Source: Magicicada septendecula
Taxonomy: Eukaryota > Arthropoda > Insecta > Hemiptera > Cicadidae
DNA length: 64,000 nt
NCBI GenBank assembly: GCA_034769895.1
Contig: CM068372.1
Coordinates: 434,265,958-434,329,957 of the forward strand
Reading direction: 5' to 3'
Of the stretch, positions 33,630 through 48,605 are shown one piece after another. The notes below the pieces were generated by a model. The model searched no databases. It had not been told where the DNA came from and worked only from the letters and a program-made list of their open reading frames with translations. Made by a program: the position numbers and the translations under genes. How positions within the stretch are numbered: the stretch's first letter is position 1; every line of letters starts with the position of its first letter.

Positions 33630-36434
33630 CCTCTCTACATCAAAACTGGTGTTCTGAATAACATTGTTTTGTATATCACCTAATAACATAAATAAAAAAT
33701 ATTCTATAACATCGGAATGATATCTATTTTTAGATAGGGCATTCCTAAATTAAAATGAACAATAAAATAACAAATTATAACACTAATATTTCTTATGAAT
33801 AATCCTTACTTATCTAATTACTATATGTAATAGGAACCTAACATCCTGGTTACATATAATGGTTAACATCTTTTACCACTTCAACATTAACAGTTTGTTT
33901 TGTAATTCCCCATTTTACAAGATTTATGCCCCCTCTTTAAGTATAACCCTGGCTATCTAAGTTATATTCCATTCTATGGAATGTTCATACAGCTTTAGTA
34001 GCTTTTTATTAGTAATATTACTATTTCATTATCAAAGTAGACACTGTTCACAAAACTTAAAGTTTATTACTATGTACTGTAACTCATGCACCTTTTTAAA
34101 GTTTATTAGTTATAATTTGATCACTTACACTTGTCTATGGTGAATTATTAATATATTTACTAGTCTTTTTCTAGTTTTTAACATGAAATATTCAACCATG
34201 GGGGGGAACTGTGAAGATTTGTTTGTACAAACTCAACAATAACTTTTTGAATGCACTAATATTTAATACTACTAACACTTTTAGTTTTTTGTCAGTTTTA
34301 CAGTGATATGGTTTTTTGGGGTGTTAAACTTTCTCTTTGGACATTCATTGATTTTGGGGTTCCTTCCCTATGGGGTTTTTGTTTTATATGGGTCGTCTCA
34401 CTTCTTTCTTCTTTAGATTTGGTTATTCTTCCTTCTTCTTTCTTCAGTAGCTTTAGTTTTTGATTTTTCTTCTTTCTTCTTTCTTCTTTCTTCTGTAGTT
34501 TTTATTTTGTTTATTCTTCCTTCTTCTTTCTTCAGTAGTAGTAGTTTTGGTTTATTCTTCTTTCTTCAGTAGTTGTAGTTTTGGGTTATTCTTCTTTCTT
34601 CTTTCTCCTGTGATTTTAATTCTTCTTCTTTCTTCTGTAGTTTTTCGCTGTGTATGCCTTTGTTTCTTCTGGTCTGGTTTCCTTGTCGGGGTATATTAAT
34701 TGCCTGCTTCTATCTTACCTGGGTAATTTTGTTATTAACATTTTTAGTTTCCTGGGTTTTTAAATTTGTATTATATTATATTATTTGCAGAATTTTTCTT
34801 TATTTAACCTTTCTTGTGAATATACTATTAAATAGTGCATTTTAATCGATTCTCATCTGGATATTCCATATATTAGAGCTTTATTAATGATCATTGAGTA
34901 ATGTATTTGTGTGGATTATCTGTCACGCTACAGATTGCTCTCTTCCAGAAGTGATTAGTTCAGATCATACTTCGTTTGTCTGAAGTAATTGCTTATGACA
35001 TTATATTATAAATTATATTTCTTTACTTCCTTCACATTTCTAAAATTTTTTCTTCTATATTTTTGAGCTGATCTATATTTCATTATTAACTGGATTCTTA
35101 CTAATAGTAATAGTCATCTGAGGTTCGTTATTTTTTATTTTTCCATTTTCTTCTTAACTTGTTTCTTTATCCTTGGGATATTTATTCCCTAACACGTTAG
35201 CTGGGGCAGTGTCCAGAGGGGCTCTGTAGGCTTCACACTCTGCTGGCCATACTACGTCATTTATTGATAACAGAGGTAAATCATCTCTGATCAATACATA
35301 ATAATACTGCTGGACTTATCTCAGACAGTTATTAATAAAAATTATATAAGAATAGTCCACCTTATGACTATAAAAAAAAATTAAATATCTTTGGATATTT
35401 CACTTCGTATACGAACAGATCTATTAATATTTCTATCTTAGTCAATTTCTATCTCAGTTATTTTTCTCAATGGTTAGCTCTGCTGGCATTTTATTTCTCC
35501 TTGTGGTTGGAAGCTGGTATAATATAATTATCACTCATTATTCAGTGTAAAGTTTTTAATTCTCTGTCATTTTTTGACTGTTATTACAATCTCTTTCTGG
35601 TCATTGGTAGCATATATTTTGTATTATATTTTTGTTCCTTTCTTAATTCTTGTGAATCGTTCCACTAGTATTATGTTTTTTCAATTACTCTTTTAATTGT
35701 CTTTCTTATAACTGACATTTATTATATGATCATCTTTTTCTTATGGATTTATTTATATATAGTTTTTCCTTTCTTTTTCAAAATTTTATTCTGCTCTTGC
35801 TTTTTATACAAATGCACTCCTTAATTATTAATTCCATATGTTTAATATCTCTGTTTATTTGACATAAAATTCTCATTAATTCTACTTCACAATAAGTTTA
35901 TTCATTTAAATTGTATCAGTGGTTTGTACTGCCATTTCTTTATTCTTGAAAGTTTTTTCAGAATTGGTCCCATATATAATTGTTTGTAATGTGTTATCCA
36001 AATTCTTTTTCTCTTGTTCATTTCTAAAAGTTGTTTTTAAGATAAGGTAGTAAGTTGTTCTTACTTGGGTTTTGAATTTTTTAAAATTTAATTCAAAATT
36101 CATTTTCTTTTTGATTCATAAATGGTTTCCTAAATAATAGGTAGTAAGTTGTTCTTACTTCTTTTTTGAATTTAGATATTTAATAAATTCAATCTTTTTG
36201 ATTCATATATTACTCATAATATTTTTTCATAAATATGGTTAACATATCATATTATTACCCTAAATATGGTATTAGCTCTCTTCTTTTCTTTACTTCAAAT
36301 GTACTTCTTATTATTATTTTTCTTTTATATACCCAGGTTGAAGATTTTTATTTGGGTGGACAGTTGCTCATAATTTCTTTTTCTTTGACATAGGTTTTTG
36401 ACCGTCGTCGGTTCTCATGACATCCATCTTTCCT
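33630..36434 (-). other. family A internal region without pol, unit 2
   Basis: Near-identical to unit 1 (26140-28944), with the same tract, hairpin duplication and short frames. Confidence 0.6.
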
Positions 36435-38867
36435 TTACCATCTCATTATGTATCCGTCATCTAGCTTATCAGATCCGTACTTGTCTATGTTAACTTTGGA
36501 GTAATCATTTTCCTTCCTCTTGCTGGGATCCTTTTTAGGTTTTTGGCTCCCTTCTGCTTTAATGTGGTTGACTTGAGCAATTTGGGATCCTCCGTCGTTT
36601 TTTGGTTCGTTATGCAGTATTGAATGACTAGGATATTCAGCGACTACTACCCAATTTTCATTCTCATTGTTATCCCGGTCAGGCCCGACCGGTAAACCTT
36701 CAGTAGTTGCTGACCGCTCCGTAAGAGAGTTAGATGGTTGATTTCGGTTCATGTTCCTTTCTGGGTCGTCTAAACTGTTACCCCGTCTGGGCAGGTTATA
36801 TCTGGTATCCTCCCGTTCTCGACTTCTCCATCGATCCTCCTCCTCATGGAAACTGTTACTCCGTTGATGGTTATACCTGTTTTGGCTGTTTCCTTCTGCC
36901 CGTATAAAATTTACTTGGGGTCGGGAGAACCTGGTGTTGTTGTTATTATAATTAGGGTAACCCCTATTGTTATTGTCAAACCGCTCGGTGTTATTGGTAG
37001 GATTGGTGTTTCTTTGTCTATTTACATAATTATTCGGGTAATAATTACCTCGATTACCGGAGAACCCGTTATTATTTCTGTTATTATTCGGGTTTATATT
37101 CCCGTGGTTATTATTGTTGTTGTTACCATTCGTGGGGTGTTGATTATGGTAATTTGGATTATATCTATTTCCTTGGTACCCACTGTTGACCGGTTGACTA
37201 TTATTGTTTGATGACGGATTATTTCGAACTTCTGGCCGCTCATTTCTTCTTCTGCTCTGCCTGTAATATTCTTCATTCTCATAGTTTTCCAATAGCTCCG
37301 TCATCGCCTGTATGGTCTTTATCTGACTGCCTCTTCGAGCTCTTATGACCTCTTCGTCGTAATGATAAGAAAGCTTGTTCACCAGGCATTCCTCTGGTAT
37401 AGCTGGTTCCAGGTGCTTGGCCAGGCACACCTTCCCAAGAAAGTACGCCGTCATGGTACTACCAAACTGAGTTCTGTATCGGCCATTGCAGATGTTGTCC
37501 CTTATTAAATTCTGGGTGGTCTCTGACCAATATTTGGACTTGAACAAACCTTTAAACTGCTGATAATCGGTTATTTCGCTCCTGTTCGCCATCCACCAAT
37601 TGTCCGTCATATCACGGAATGATTCATCTAACAGTTCTCGACTATTGGACCATCGATTACTTCTATGTTTGGCCATATACTCCTCGATACGGGCCAAGAA
37701 CTCCATTGGCTTCCTTTTATATTGGCGGAAGTTAAGCCATTCTCTGTTCTCGTTGATGGGGATATTAGTAAAGCTGGTTGGTCGGCTCCGAATTGTTTCC
37801 ATGTCCTCCTGGTTCTGTCTCACTTGACCAGTGATGTTAGTCATTGCTTCCTCCATCCCGTCGCATCTTTCCGTAATTCGAGTTCGTACCTTGCTGAGTT
37901 CTTCCTGGCTTTCCTTTCGGTTTTCTTCTGCCTTCTTGCGAGTAGATTCTTCAAGATTTGTGACCTTGGTGTTCACCACTTCCTTGAACTCTTGTACCTC
38001 CACTTCCGTCAGCTGACATCTTCCATCAACTTCTCTTATCTGTTGATTTATAGTTATGGTTTCGTCTTCCAGCCTTTTGGTCATATATTTCTTATTCTCC
38101 TTGAGTTCCTTGTTCATTTCCTTTCTTAATAGTTCCATTCGTTCGTCTAATTTGTCTAAATTCTCCTGGTTCACTTCCCGTAACAGTTGGTTATCTTCTC
38201 TTAACTCTTCCCTTAATAGTTGATGATCACTTTCGATTTTCTTATTGGTTTCTTCCATCTTTTCTTCCAGGTTCTTCTTATTTTCTTCCATTTTCTTTTC
38301 CACCTTTTTACTGGTCTCCTCAATTCTTCTATTGGTGTTTTCAATCTTACGGCCTAACTCTTCCTTTGTGGACTGGTTGTCCTCCTTCAATTCTTCTAAC
38401 CTTTTCCACATTTCTTCTTTCATCTTCTTACTGTTTTCTTCAAAGTCCTTTCTTAATTCTTCTTTTGTTTCTTGGTTGTCCTTCTTCAATTCTTCTTTTA
38501 ACGATTGGTTATCATTCTTCTACTCTTCTTTTGTTGCTTGGTTGTCCTTCTTCAATTCTTCTATGTTTTTATTTATATCATTCAAATCTTCCTTGGTGGA
38601 CTGATTATTGTCATCCATTTTCTTGCTCATTTGCATGAACATTTCCATTAATTTGTCCATTGTACTTCCTTCTGTAGTCCTAGACTTTTCCACTTCCTTG
38701 TCTTGGACATGGACGTCCCCTGTTTGGGTGGGTATTTCGGGTTGTTTCTGTTCCACCCGTTCTATTATCTTTTCCACGTCCTCCACTGGTGTCGCCTCCT
38801 TATCATCCATATCGAGTTCTTTCTCGGCCTCCGCCGCTCTCTTCTTTGATGTGGCACGACGCTGCAT
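36435..38867 (-). pseudogene. family A gag, unit 2
   Basis: Differs from unit 1 by only a handful of residues and has the same single interruption. Its closest relative in the array is unit 1. Confidence 0.8.
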
Positions 38868-38976
38868 CTTCCCTGATTCCCTGGCTGGCTAACCGCTGCC
38901 AAGCTGAATTAGAAATTGCGCAAGTAATTATAGCCTTTCAACCCCTAATTACAGCCCTTTAGTTGGACGCCAAATT

Positions 38977-41119
38977 TGTAATATTACCAAATATTACAAA
39001 TATAAAAATAAATGTTGATGTATGCTAATTGTGCTCTTCTGTCAGCCCCACTGTTTGGGCTAGACAATATTATAATAAAACATGAAATAATTAAAAGTGT
39101 GTATGTGTGTAGTGACGTTCCGCTCTGGGAAACGTCGATTTGGTAATGTTCCTGATCTTTGTTGTTATCAAATAAACTCGGTGTATATTGCTGTGGTAGC
39201 AATTTGAAATAAAATATAAATTTAAAATTTATATTTATAAAAAAAAATAAATTTTGAAGAAATGTTTTCGGTGTATTTATGTTCTTGAAATTTAGGAATA
39301 AATCGAGGTTGTTGATTGTAATTATAATTATGTTGGTATTGTGTTTATTCTGGTAATAATTTTCCGTTCTGTAAATCTGTTAAACAGACAATCCAGTTAA
39401 CTTCAAGTTTAGGCGAAAACGGCTCTCTTCTTCTTACTCTTGAAAGGTGATAGGTAGACCTATACTGCCTTTAAAGGTTATTTAGTTTTCTTGAGTAATT
39501 AACTGTTATGTCCTTTTATAATAAAAAACCAACTCCAAGTTACCAAAAAACAAACACAACGTTTATTAAACAAAAATAATAAAGTTGGTCGATTAATTAA
39601 TCGAGGTTACAATGCCGTATCGACTCGCTCAGGGCCGGTCGATATTAGAAGTTTATATTCATATTATAAAAGTAGGTTCTTTGAACGGTTATTAATAAAA
39701 AAAGCCAGAGAAGGTCAGGGACATGAAAGTATAACACTTACAATTAAAAAAATGTCTTAAATTTAAACAATACAATGGTAGTTATTAATAATAAAAGTTT
39801 ATATATAATTTTATTCAAACCAGAATGCAGTCCACAGTCGTGTCTTATAGCGGTGATGATATTGGGTCAAAATGGCCGCCTGACGCATGCGCGTTGATAG
39901 CTTCTAATGTTGACGAAGTACTTGTTGGAATTAATATGTCCTTTCTTCGGTTAAATGTTCTTCGCAATTGTATATGATCTTCTGGGGTATAGTTTATTGT
40001 CACTGGTATATGATGGAATAGTTCACTTGGTGTAAAAATGTTGTTAAATGGGTATATCTACTGGTGTTTATGTGTGTCCGTTTAACCTCTAATTTTCACT
40101 TGGTATTTGGTGCGATTTCAGTGTTATTTCATTTAATTAGTTATATGTGATTCCGTTTATTGGTGTTATGTAGTTCATAGGTCAACTTCACCACTTCACA
40201 ATAATTAAAATAGTTAAAAAATTTAATTTTATATAAAATGATTCCGAACTCTGTTATAACGTAACAGCCATTAAAGGTTGGTTCTGTCAAATATTCACAT
40301 GAAGTGCTCTCTTCGAGGTATAATAATGAACTGTCTGGATTTCCTTCGTCTCATGAAAATCTTAGCCTATATAATATATCTCATACATTGTTTCAAATCA
40401 TCTTAACTTCCGACACATTTTAAAACCGTACATTATGCTCATCAAGTAATTTCGTTATTAGTTAACTGTTTGAAATATTAAATACATATTCGTTTTCACT
40501 ATTCTATTCTACTTATTTTGATAGTAATTAAGTTAGTATTACAAAGTTTTATCTGAAAATTATATTTCTTATAATTTTTTGGGAGGTAGGCCTAACATTA
40601 TACTTCCTGTCTTCTAAGTAAATAATAGCCATTTTCCCTAATATAATTATTATTCTATTAAATCTGAAATTGGTATAATTATCAATTCTCACTTATTTGA
40701 CTGCAATTTAGTATATTAATAATGGTTTTTTAATACAATTCATTTGTATATGACTCCCCCTATGATAATGTCGGTGAATCTATTTCAGTTTTAACTGGTA
40801 TTTTATTAGACCAATAAATAATTTTACTCATATAATGACCATATCTTTAGCAAGCCTTATTTACATAGTATTTCATATGTTGAGTTTATCTTGCCTAAAT
40901 ATTGTCAGGTTGACTGGCTTATAAGACTATGTTTGTTAATTATTTGCAGTTTAAATTCATTATATTGCCTAGATTTGATGTGTGGCTATTTGCAAAAATG
41001 TTTTATTAATGTAGTTATTTTATGTCCTTCTCTGACTTCTGATTCTTATATATTTGATTAAAAATTAGTTCTTTAACTGGTATAACAGTAATTATTGATT
41101 ATATAATTAACATATAACA
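38977..41119 (-). repeat. family A LTR 3
   Basis: 2143 bp. It shares some variants with LTR 2 and others with LTRs 4-6, so it lies at the junction of the two similarity groups. Confidence 0.8.
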
Positions 41120-43922
41120 CCTCTCTACATCAAAACTGGTGTTCTGAATAACATTGTTTTGTATATCACCTAATAACATAAATAAAAAATATTCTATAAC
41201 ATCGGAATGATATCTATTTTTAGATAGGGCATTCCTAAATTAAAATGAACAATAAAATAACAAATTATAACACTAATATTTCTTATGAATAATCCTTACT
41301 TATCTAATTACTATATGTAATAGGAACCTAACATCCTGGTTACATATAATGGTTAACATCTTTTACCACTTCAACATTAACAGTTTGTTTTGTAATTCCC
41401 CATTTTACAAGATTTATGCCCCCTCTTTAAGTATAACCCTGGCTATCTAAGTTATATTCCATTCTATGGAATGTTCATACAGCTTTAGTAGCTTTTTATT
41501 AGTAATATTACTATTTCATTATCAAAGTAGACACTGTTCACAAAACTTAAAGTTTATTACTATGTACTGTAACTCATGCACCTTTTTAAAGTTTATTAGT
41601 TATAATTTGATCACTTACACTTGTCTATGGTGAATTATTAATATATTTACTAGTCTTTTTCTAGTTTTTAACATGAAATATTCAACCATGGGGGGAACTG
41701 TGAAGATTTGTTTATACAAACTCAACAATAACTTTTTGAATGCACTAATATTTAATACTACTAACACTTTTAGTTTTTTGTCAGTTTTACAGTGATATGG
41801 TTTTTTGGGGTGTTATACTTTCTCTTTGGACATTCATTGATTTTGGGGTTCCTTCCCTATGGGGTTTTTGTTTTATATGGGTCGTCTCACTTCTTTCTTC
41901 TTTAGATTTGGTTATTCTTCCTTCTTCTTTCTTCAGTAGCTTTAGTTTTTGATTTTTCTTCTTTCTTCTTTCTTCTTTCTTCTGTAGTTTTTATTTTGTT
42001 TATTCTTCCTTCTTCTTTCTTCAGTAGTAGTAGTTTTGGTTTATTCTTCTTTCTTCAGTAGTGTAGTTTTGGGTTATTCTTCTTTCTTCTTTCTTCTGTG
42101 ATTTTAATTCTTCTTCTTTCTTCTGTAGTTTTTCGCTGTGTATGCCTTTGTTTCTTCTGGTCTGGTTTCCTTGTCGGGGTATATTAATTGCCTGCTTCTA
42201 TCTTACCTGGGTAATTTTGTTATTAACATTTTTAGTTTCCTGGGTTTTTAAATTTGTATTATATTATATTATTTGCAGAATTTTTCTTTATTTAACCTTT
42301 CTTGTGAATATACTATTAAATAGTGCATTTTAATCGATTCTCATCTGGATATTCCATATATTAGAGCTTTATTAATGATCATTGAGTAATGTATTTGTGT
42401 GGATTATCTGTCACGCTACAGATTGCTCTCTTCCAGAAGTGATTAGTTCAGATCATACTTAGTTTGTCTGAAGTAATTGCTTATGACATTATATTATAAA
42501 TTATATTTCTTTACTTCCTTCACATTTCTAAAATTTTTTCTTCTATATTTTTGAGCTGATCTATATTTCATTATTAACTGGATTCTTACTAATAGTAATA
42601 GTCATCTGAGGTTCGTTATTTTTTATTTTTCCATTTTCTTCTTAACTTGTTTCTTTATCCTTGGGATATTTATTCCCTAACACGTTAGCTGGGGCAGTGT
42701 CCAGAGGGGCTCTGTAGGCTTCACACTCTGCTGGCCATACTACGTCATTTATTGATAACAGAGGTAAATCATCTCTGATCAATACATAATAATACTGCTG
42801 GACTTATCTCAGACAGTTATTAATAAAAATTATATAAGAATAGTCCACCTTATGACTATAAAAAAAAATTAAATATCTTTGGATATTTCACTTCGTATAC
42901 GAACAGATCTATTAATATTTCTATCTTAGTCAATTTCTATCTCAGTTATTTTTCTCAATGGTTTGCTCTGCTGGCATTTTATTTCTCCTTGTGGTTGGAA
43001 GCTGGTATAATATAATTATCACTCATTATTCAGTGTAAAGTTTTTAATTCTCTGTCATTTTTTGACTGTTATTACAATCTCTTTCTGGTCATTGGTAGCA
43101 TATATTTTGTATTATATTTTTGTTCCTTTCTTAATTCTTGTGAATCGTTCCACTAGTATTATGTTTTTTCAATTACTCTTTTAATTGTCTTTCTTATAAC
43201 TGACATTTATTATATGATCATCTTTTTCTTATGGATTTATTTATATATAGTTTTTCCTTTCTTTTTCAAAATTTTATTCTGCTCTTGCTTTTTATACAAA
43301 TGCACTCCTTAATTATTAATTCCATATGTTTAATATCTCTGTTTATTTGACATAAAATTCTCATTAATTCTACTTCACAATAAGTTTATTCATTTAAATT
43401 GTATCAGTGGTTTGTACTGCCATTTCTTTATTCTTGAAAGTTTTTTCAGAATTGGTCCCATATATAATTGTTTGTAATGTGTTATCCAAATTCTTTTTCT
43501 CTTGTTCATTTCTAAAAGTTGTTTTTAAGATAAGGTAGTAAGTTGTTCTTACTTGGGTTTTGAATTTTTTAAAATTTAATTCAAAATTCATTTTCTTTTT
43601 GATTCATAAATGGTTTCCTAAATAATAGGTAGTAAGTTGTTCTTACTTCTTTTTTGAATTTAGATATTTAATAAATTCAATCTTTTTGATTCATATATTA
43701 CTCATAATATTTTTTCATAAATATGGTTAACATACCATATTATTACCCTAAATATGGTATTAGCTCTCTTCTTTTCTTTACTTCAAATGTACTTCTTATT
43801 ATTATTTTCCTTTTATATACCCAGGTTGAAGATTTTTATTTGGGTGGACAGTTGCTCATAATTTCTTTTTCTTTGACATAGGTTTTTGACCGTTGTCGGT
43901 TCTCATGACATCCATCTTTCCT
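41120..43922 (-). other. family A internal region without pol, unit 3
   Basis: As in unit 1, with variants shared with units 4 and 5. Confidence 0.6.
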
Positions 43923-46352
43923 TTACCATCTCATTATGTATCCGTCATCTAGCTTATCAGATCCGTACTTGTCTATGTTAACTTTGGAGTAATCATTTTC
44001 CTTCCTCTTGCTGGGATCCTTTTTAGGTTTTTGGCTCCCTTCTGCTTTAATGTGGTTGACTTGAGCAATTTGGGATCCTCCGTCGTTTTTTGGTTCGTTA
44101 TGCAGTATTGAATGACTAGGATATTCAGCGACTACTACCCAATTTTCATTCTCATTGTTATCCCGGTCAGGCCCGACCGGTAAACCTTCAGTAGTTGCTG
44201 ACCGCTCCGTAAGAGAGTTAGATGGTTGATTTCGGTTCATGTTCCTTTCTGGGTCGTCTAAACTGTTACCCCGTCTGGGCAGGTTATATCTGGTATCCTC
44301 CCGTTCTCGACTTCTCCATCGATCCTCCTCCTCATGGAAACTGTTACTCCGTTGATGGTTATACCTGTTTTGGCTGTTTCCTTCTGCCCGTATAAAATTT
44401 ACTTGGGGTCGGGAGAACCTGGTGTTGTTGTTATTATAATTAGGGTAACCCCTATTGTTATTGTCAAACCGCTCGGTGTTATTGGTAGGATTGGTGTTTC
44501 TTTGTCTATTTACATAATTATTCGGGTAATAATTACCTCGATTACCGGAGAACCCGTTATTATTTCTGTTATTATTCGGGTTTATATTCCCGTGGTTATT
44601 ATTGTTGTTGTTACCATTCGTGGGGTGTTGATTATGGTAATTTGGATTATATCTATTTCCTTGGTACCCACTGTTGACCGGTTGACTATTATTGTTTGAT
44701 GACGGATTATTTCGAACTTCTGGCCGCTCATTTCTTCTTCTGCTCTGCCTGTAATATTCTTCATTCTCATAGTTTTCCAATAGCTCCATCATCGCCTGTA
44801 TGGTCTTTATCTGACTGCCTCTTCGAGCTCTTATGACCTCTTCGTCGTAATGATAAGAAAGCTTGTTCACCAGGCATTCCTCTGGTATAGCTGGTTCCAG
44901 GTGCTTGGCCAGGCACACCTTCCCAAGAAAGTACGCCGTCATGGTACTACCAAACTGAGTTCTGTATTGGCCATTGCAGATGTTGTCCCTTATTAAATTC
45001 TGGGTGGTCTCTGACCAATATTTGGACTTGAACAAACCTTTAAACTGCTGATAATCGGTTATTTCGCTCCTGTTCGCCATCCACCAATTGTCCGTCATAT
45101 CACGGAATGATTCATCTAATAGTTCTCGACTATTGGACCATCGATTACTTCTATGTTTGGCCATATACTCCTCGATACGGGCCAAGAACTCCATTGGCTT
45201 CCTTTTATATTGGCGGAAGTTAAGCCATTCTCTGTTCTCGTTGATGGGGATATTAGTAAAGCTGGTTGGTCGGCTCCGAATTGTTTCCATGTCCTCCTGG
45301 TTCTGTCTCACTTGACCAGTGATGTTAGTCATTGCTTCCTCCATTCCGTCGCATCTTTCCGTAATTCGAGTTCGTACCTTGCTGAGTTCTTCCTGGCTTT
45401 CCTTTCGGTTTTCTTCTGCCTTCTTGCGAGTAGATTCTTCAAGATTTGTGACCTTGGTGTTCACCACTTCCTTGAACTCTTGTACCTCCACTTCCGTCAG
45501 CTGACATCTTCCATCAACTTCTCTTATCTGTTGATTTATAGTTATGGTTTCGTCTTCCAGCCTTTTGGTCATATATTTCTTATTCTCCTTGAGTTCCTTG
45601 TTCATTTCCTTTCTTAATAGTTCCATTCGTTCGTCTAATTTGTCTAAATTCTCCTGGTTCACTTCCCGTAACAGTTGGTTATCTTCTCTTAACTCTTCCC
45701 TTAATAGTTGATGATCACTTTCGATTTTCTTATTGGTTTCTTCCATCTTTTCTTCCAGATTCTTCTTATTTTCTTCCATTTTCTTTTCCACCTTTTTACT
45801 GGTCTCCTCAATTCTTCTATTGGTGTCTTCAATCTTATGGCCTAACTCTTCCTTTGTGGACTGGTTGTCCTCCTTCAATTCTTCTAACCTTTTCCACATT
45901 TCTTCTTTCATCTTCTTACTGTTTTCTTCAAAGTCCTTTCTTAATTCTTCTTTTGTTTCTTGGTTGTCCTTCAATTCTTCTTTTAACGATTGGTTATCAT
46001 TCTTCTACTCTTCTTTTGTTGCTTGGTTGTCCTTCTTCAATTCTTCTATGTTTTTATTTATATCATTCAAATCTTCCTTGGTGGACTGATTATTGTCATC
46101 CATTTTCTTGCTCATTTGCATGAACATTTCCATTAATTTGTCCATTGTACTTCCTTCTGTAGTCCTAGACTTTTCCACTTCCTTGTCTTGGACATGGACG
46201 TCCCCTATTTGGGTGGGTATTTCGGGTTGTTTCTGTTCCACCCGTTCTATTATCTTTTCCACGTCCTCCACTGGTGTCGCCTCCTTATCATCCATATCGA
46301 GTTCTTTCTCGGCCTCCGCCGCTCTCTTCTTTGATGTGGCACGACGCTGCAT
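43923..46352 (-). pseudogene. family A gag, unit 3
   Basis: Shares one codon-length variant and substitutions (for example LGHKIEDT against LGRKIENT) with units 4 and 5. It has the same single interruption and one private substitution (NGQYR). Confidence 0.8.
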
Positions 46353-46461
46353 CTTCCCTGATTCCCTGGCTGGCTAACCGCTGCCAAGCTGAATTAGAAA
46401 TTGCGCAAGTAATTATAGCCTTTCAACCCCTAATTACAGCCCTTTAGTTGGACGCCAAATT

Positions 46462-48605
46462 TGTAATATTACCAAATATTACAAATATAAAAATAAATGT
46501 TGATGTATGCTAATTGTGCTCTTCTGTCAGCCCCACTGTTTGGGCTAGACAATATTATAATAAAACATGAAATAATTAAAAGTGTGTATGTGTGTAGTGA
46601 CGTTCCGCTCTGGGAAACGTCGATTTGGTAATGTTCCTGATCTTTGTTGTTATCAAATAAACTCGGTGTATATTGCTGTGGTAGCAATTTGAAATAAAAT
46701 ATAAATTTAAAATTTATATTTATAAAAAAAAATAAATTTTGAAGAAATGTTTTCGGTGTATTTATGTTCTTGAAATTTAGGAATAAATCGAGGTTGTTGA
46801 TTGTAATTATAATTATGTTGGTATTGTGTTTATTCTGGTAATAATTTTCCGTTCTGTAAATTTGTTAAACAGACAATCCAGTTAACTTCAAGTTTAGGCG
46901 AAAACGGCTCTCTTCTTCTTACTCTTGAAAGGTGATAGGTTCACCTATACTGCCTTTAAAGGTTATTTAGTTTTCTTGAGTAATTAGCTGTTATGTCCTT
47001 TTATAATAAAAAACCAACTCCAAGTTACCAAAAAACAAACACAACGTTTATTAAACAAAAATAATAAAGTTGGTCGATTAATTAATCGAGGTTACAATGC
47101 CGTATCGACTCGCTCAGGGCCGGTCGATATTAGAAGTTTATATTCATATTATAAAAGTAGGTTCTTTGAACGGTTATTAATAAAAAAAAGCCAGAGAAGG
47201 TCAGGGACATGAAAGTATAACACTTACAATTCAAAAAATGTCTTAAATTTAAACAATACAATGGTAGTTATTAATAATAAAAGTTTATATATAATTTTAT
47301 TCAAACCAGAATGCAGTCCACAGTCGTGTCTTATAGCGGTGATGATATTGGGTCAAAATGGCCGCCTGACGCATGCGCGTTGATAGCTTCTAATGTTGAC
47401 GAAGTACTTGTTGGAATTAATATGTCCTTTCTTCGGTTAAATGTTCTTCGCAATTGTATATGATCTTCTGGGGTATAGTTTATTGTCACTGGTATATGAT
47501 GGAATAGTTCACTTGGTGTAAAAATGTTGTTAAATGGGTATATCTACTGGTGTTTATGTGTGTCCGTTTAACCTCTAATTTTCACTTGGTATTTGGTGCG
47601 ATTTCAGTGTTATTTCATTTAATTAGTTATATGTGATTCCGTTTATTGGTGTTATGTAGTTCATAGGTCAACTTCACCACTTCACAATAATTAAAATAGT
47701 TAAAAAATTTAATTTTATATAAAATGATTCCGAACTCTGTTATAACGTAACAGCCATTAAAGGTTGGTTCTGTCAAATATTCACATGAAGTGCTCTCTTC
47801 GAGGTATAATAATGAACTGTCTGGATTTCCTTCGTCTCATGAAAATCTTAGCCTATATAATATATCTCATACATTGTTTCAAATCATCTTAACTTCCGAC
47901 ACATTTTAAAACCGTACATTATGCTCATCAAGTAATTTCGTTATTAGTTAACTGTTTGAAATATTAAATACATATTCGTTTTCACTATTCTATTCTACTT
48001 ATTTTGATAGTAATTAAGTTAGTATTACAAAGTTTTATCTGAAAATTATATTTCTTATAATTTTTTGGGAGGTAGGCCTAACATTATACTTCCTGTCTTC
48101 TAAGTAAATAATAGCCATTTTCCCTAATATAATTATTATTCTATTAAATCTGAAATTGGTATAATTATCAATTCTCACTTATTTGACTGCAATTTAGTAT
48201 ATTAATAATGGTTTTTTAATACAATTCATTTGTATATGACTCCCCCTATGATAATGTCGGTGAATCTATTTCAGTTTTAACTGGTATTTTATTAGACCAA
48301 TAAATAATTTTACTCATATAATGACCATATCTTTAGCAAGCCTTATTTACATAGTATTTCATATGTTGAGTTTATCTTGCCTAAATATTGTCAGGTTGAC
48401 TGGCTTATAAGACTATGTTTGTTAATTATTTGCAGTTTAAATTCATTATATTGCCTAGATTTGATGTGTGGCTATTTGCAAAAATGTTTTATTAATGTAG
48501 TTATTTTATGTCCTTCTCTGACTTCTGATTCTTATATATTTGATTAAAAATTAGTTCTTTAACTGGTATAACAGTAATTATTGATTATATAATTAACATA
48601 TAACA
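46462..48605 (-). repeat. family A LTR 4
   Basis: 2144 bp, near-identical to LTR 5. Confidence 0.8.
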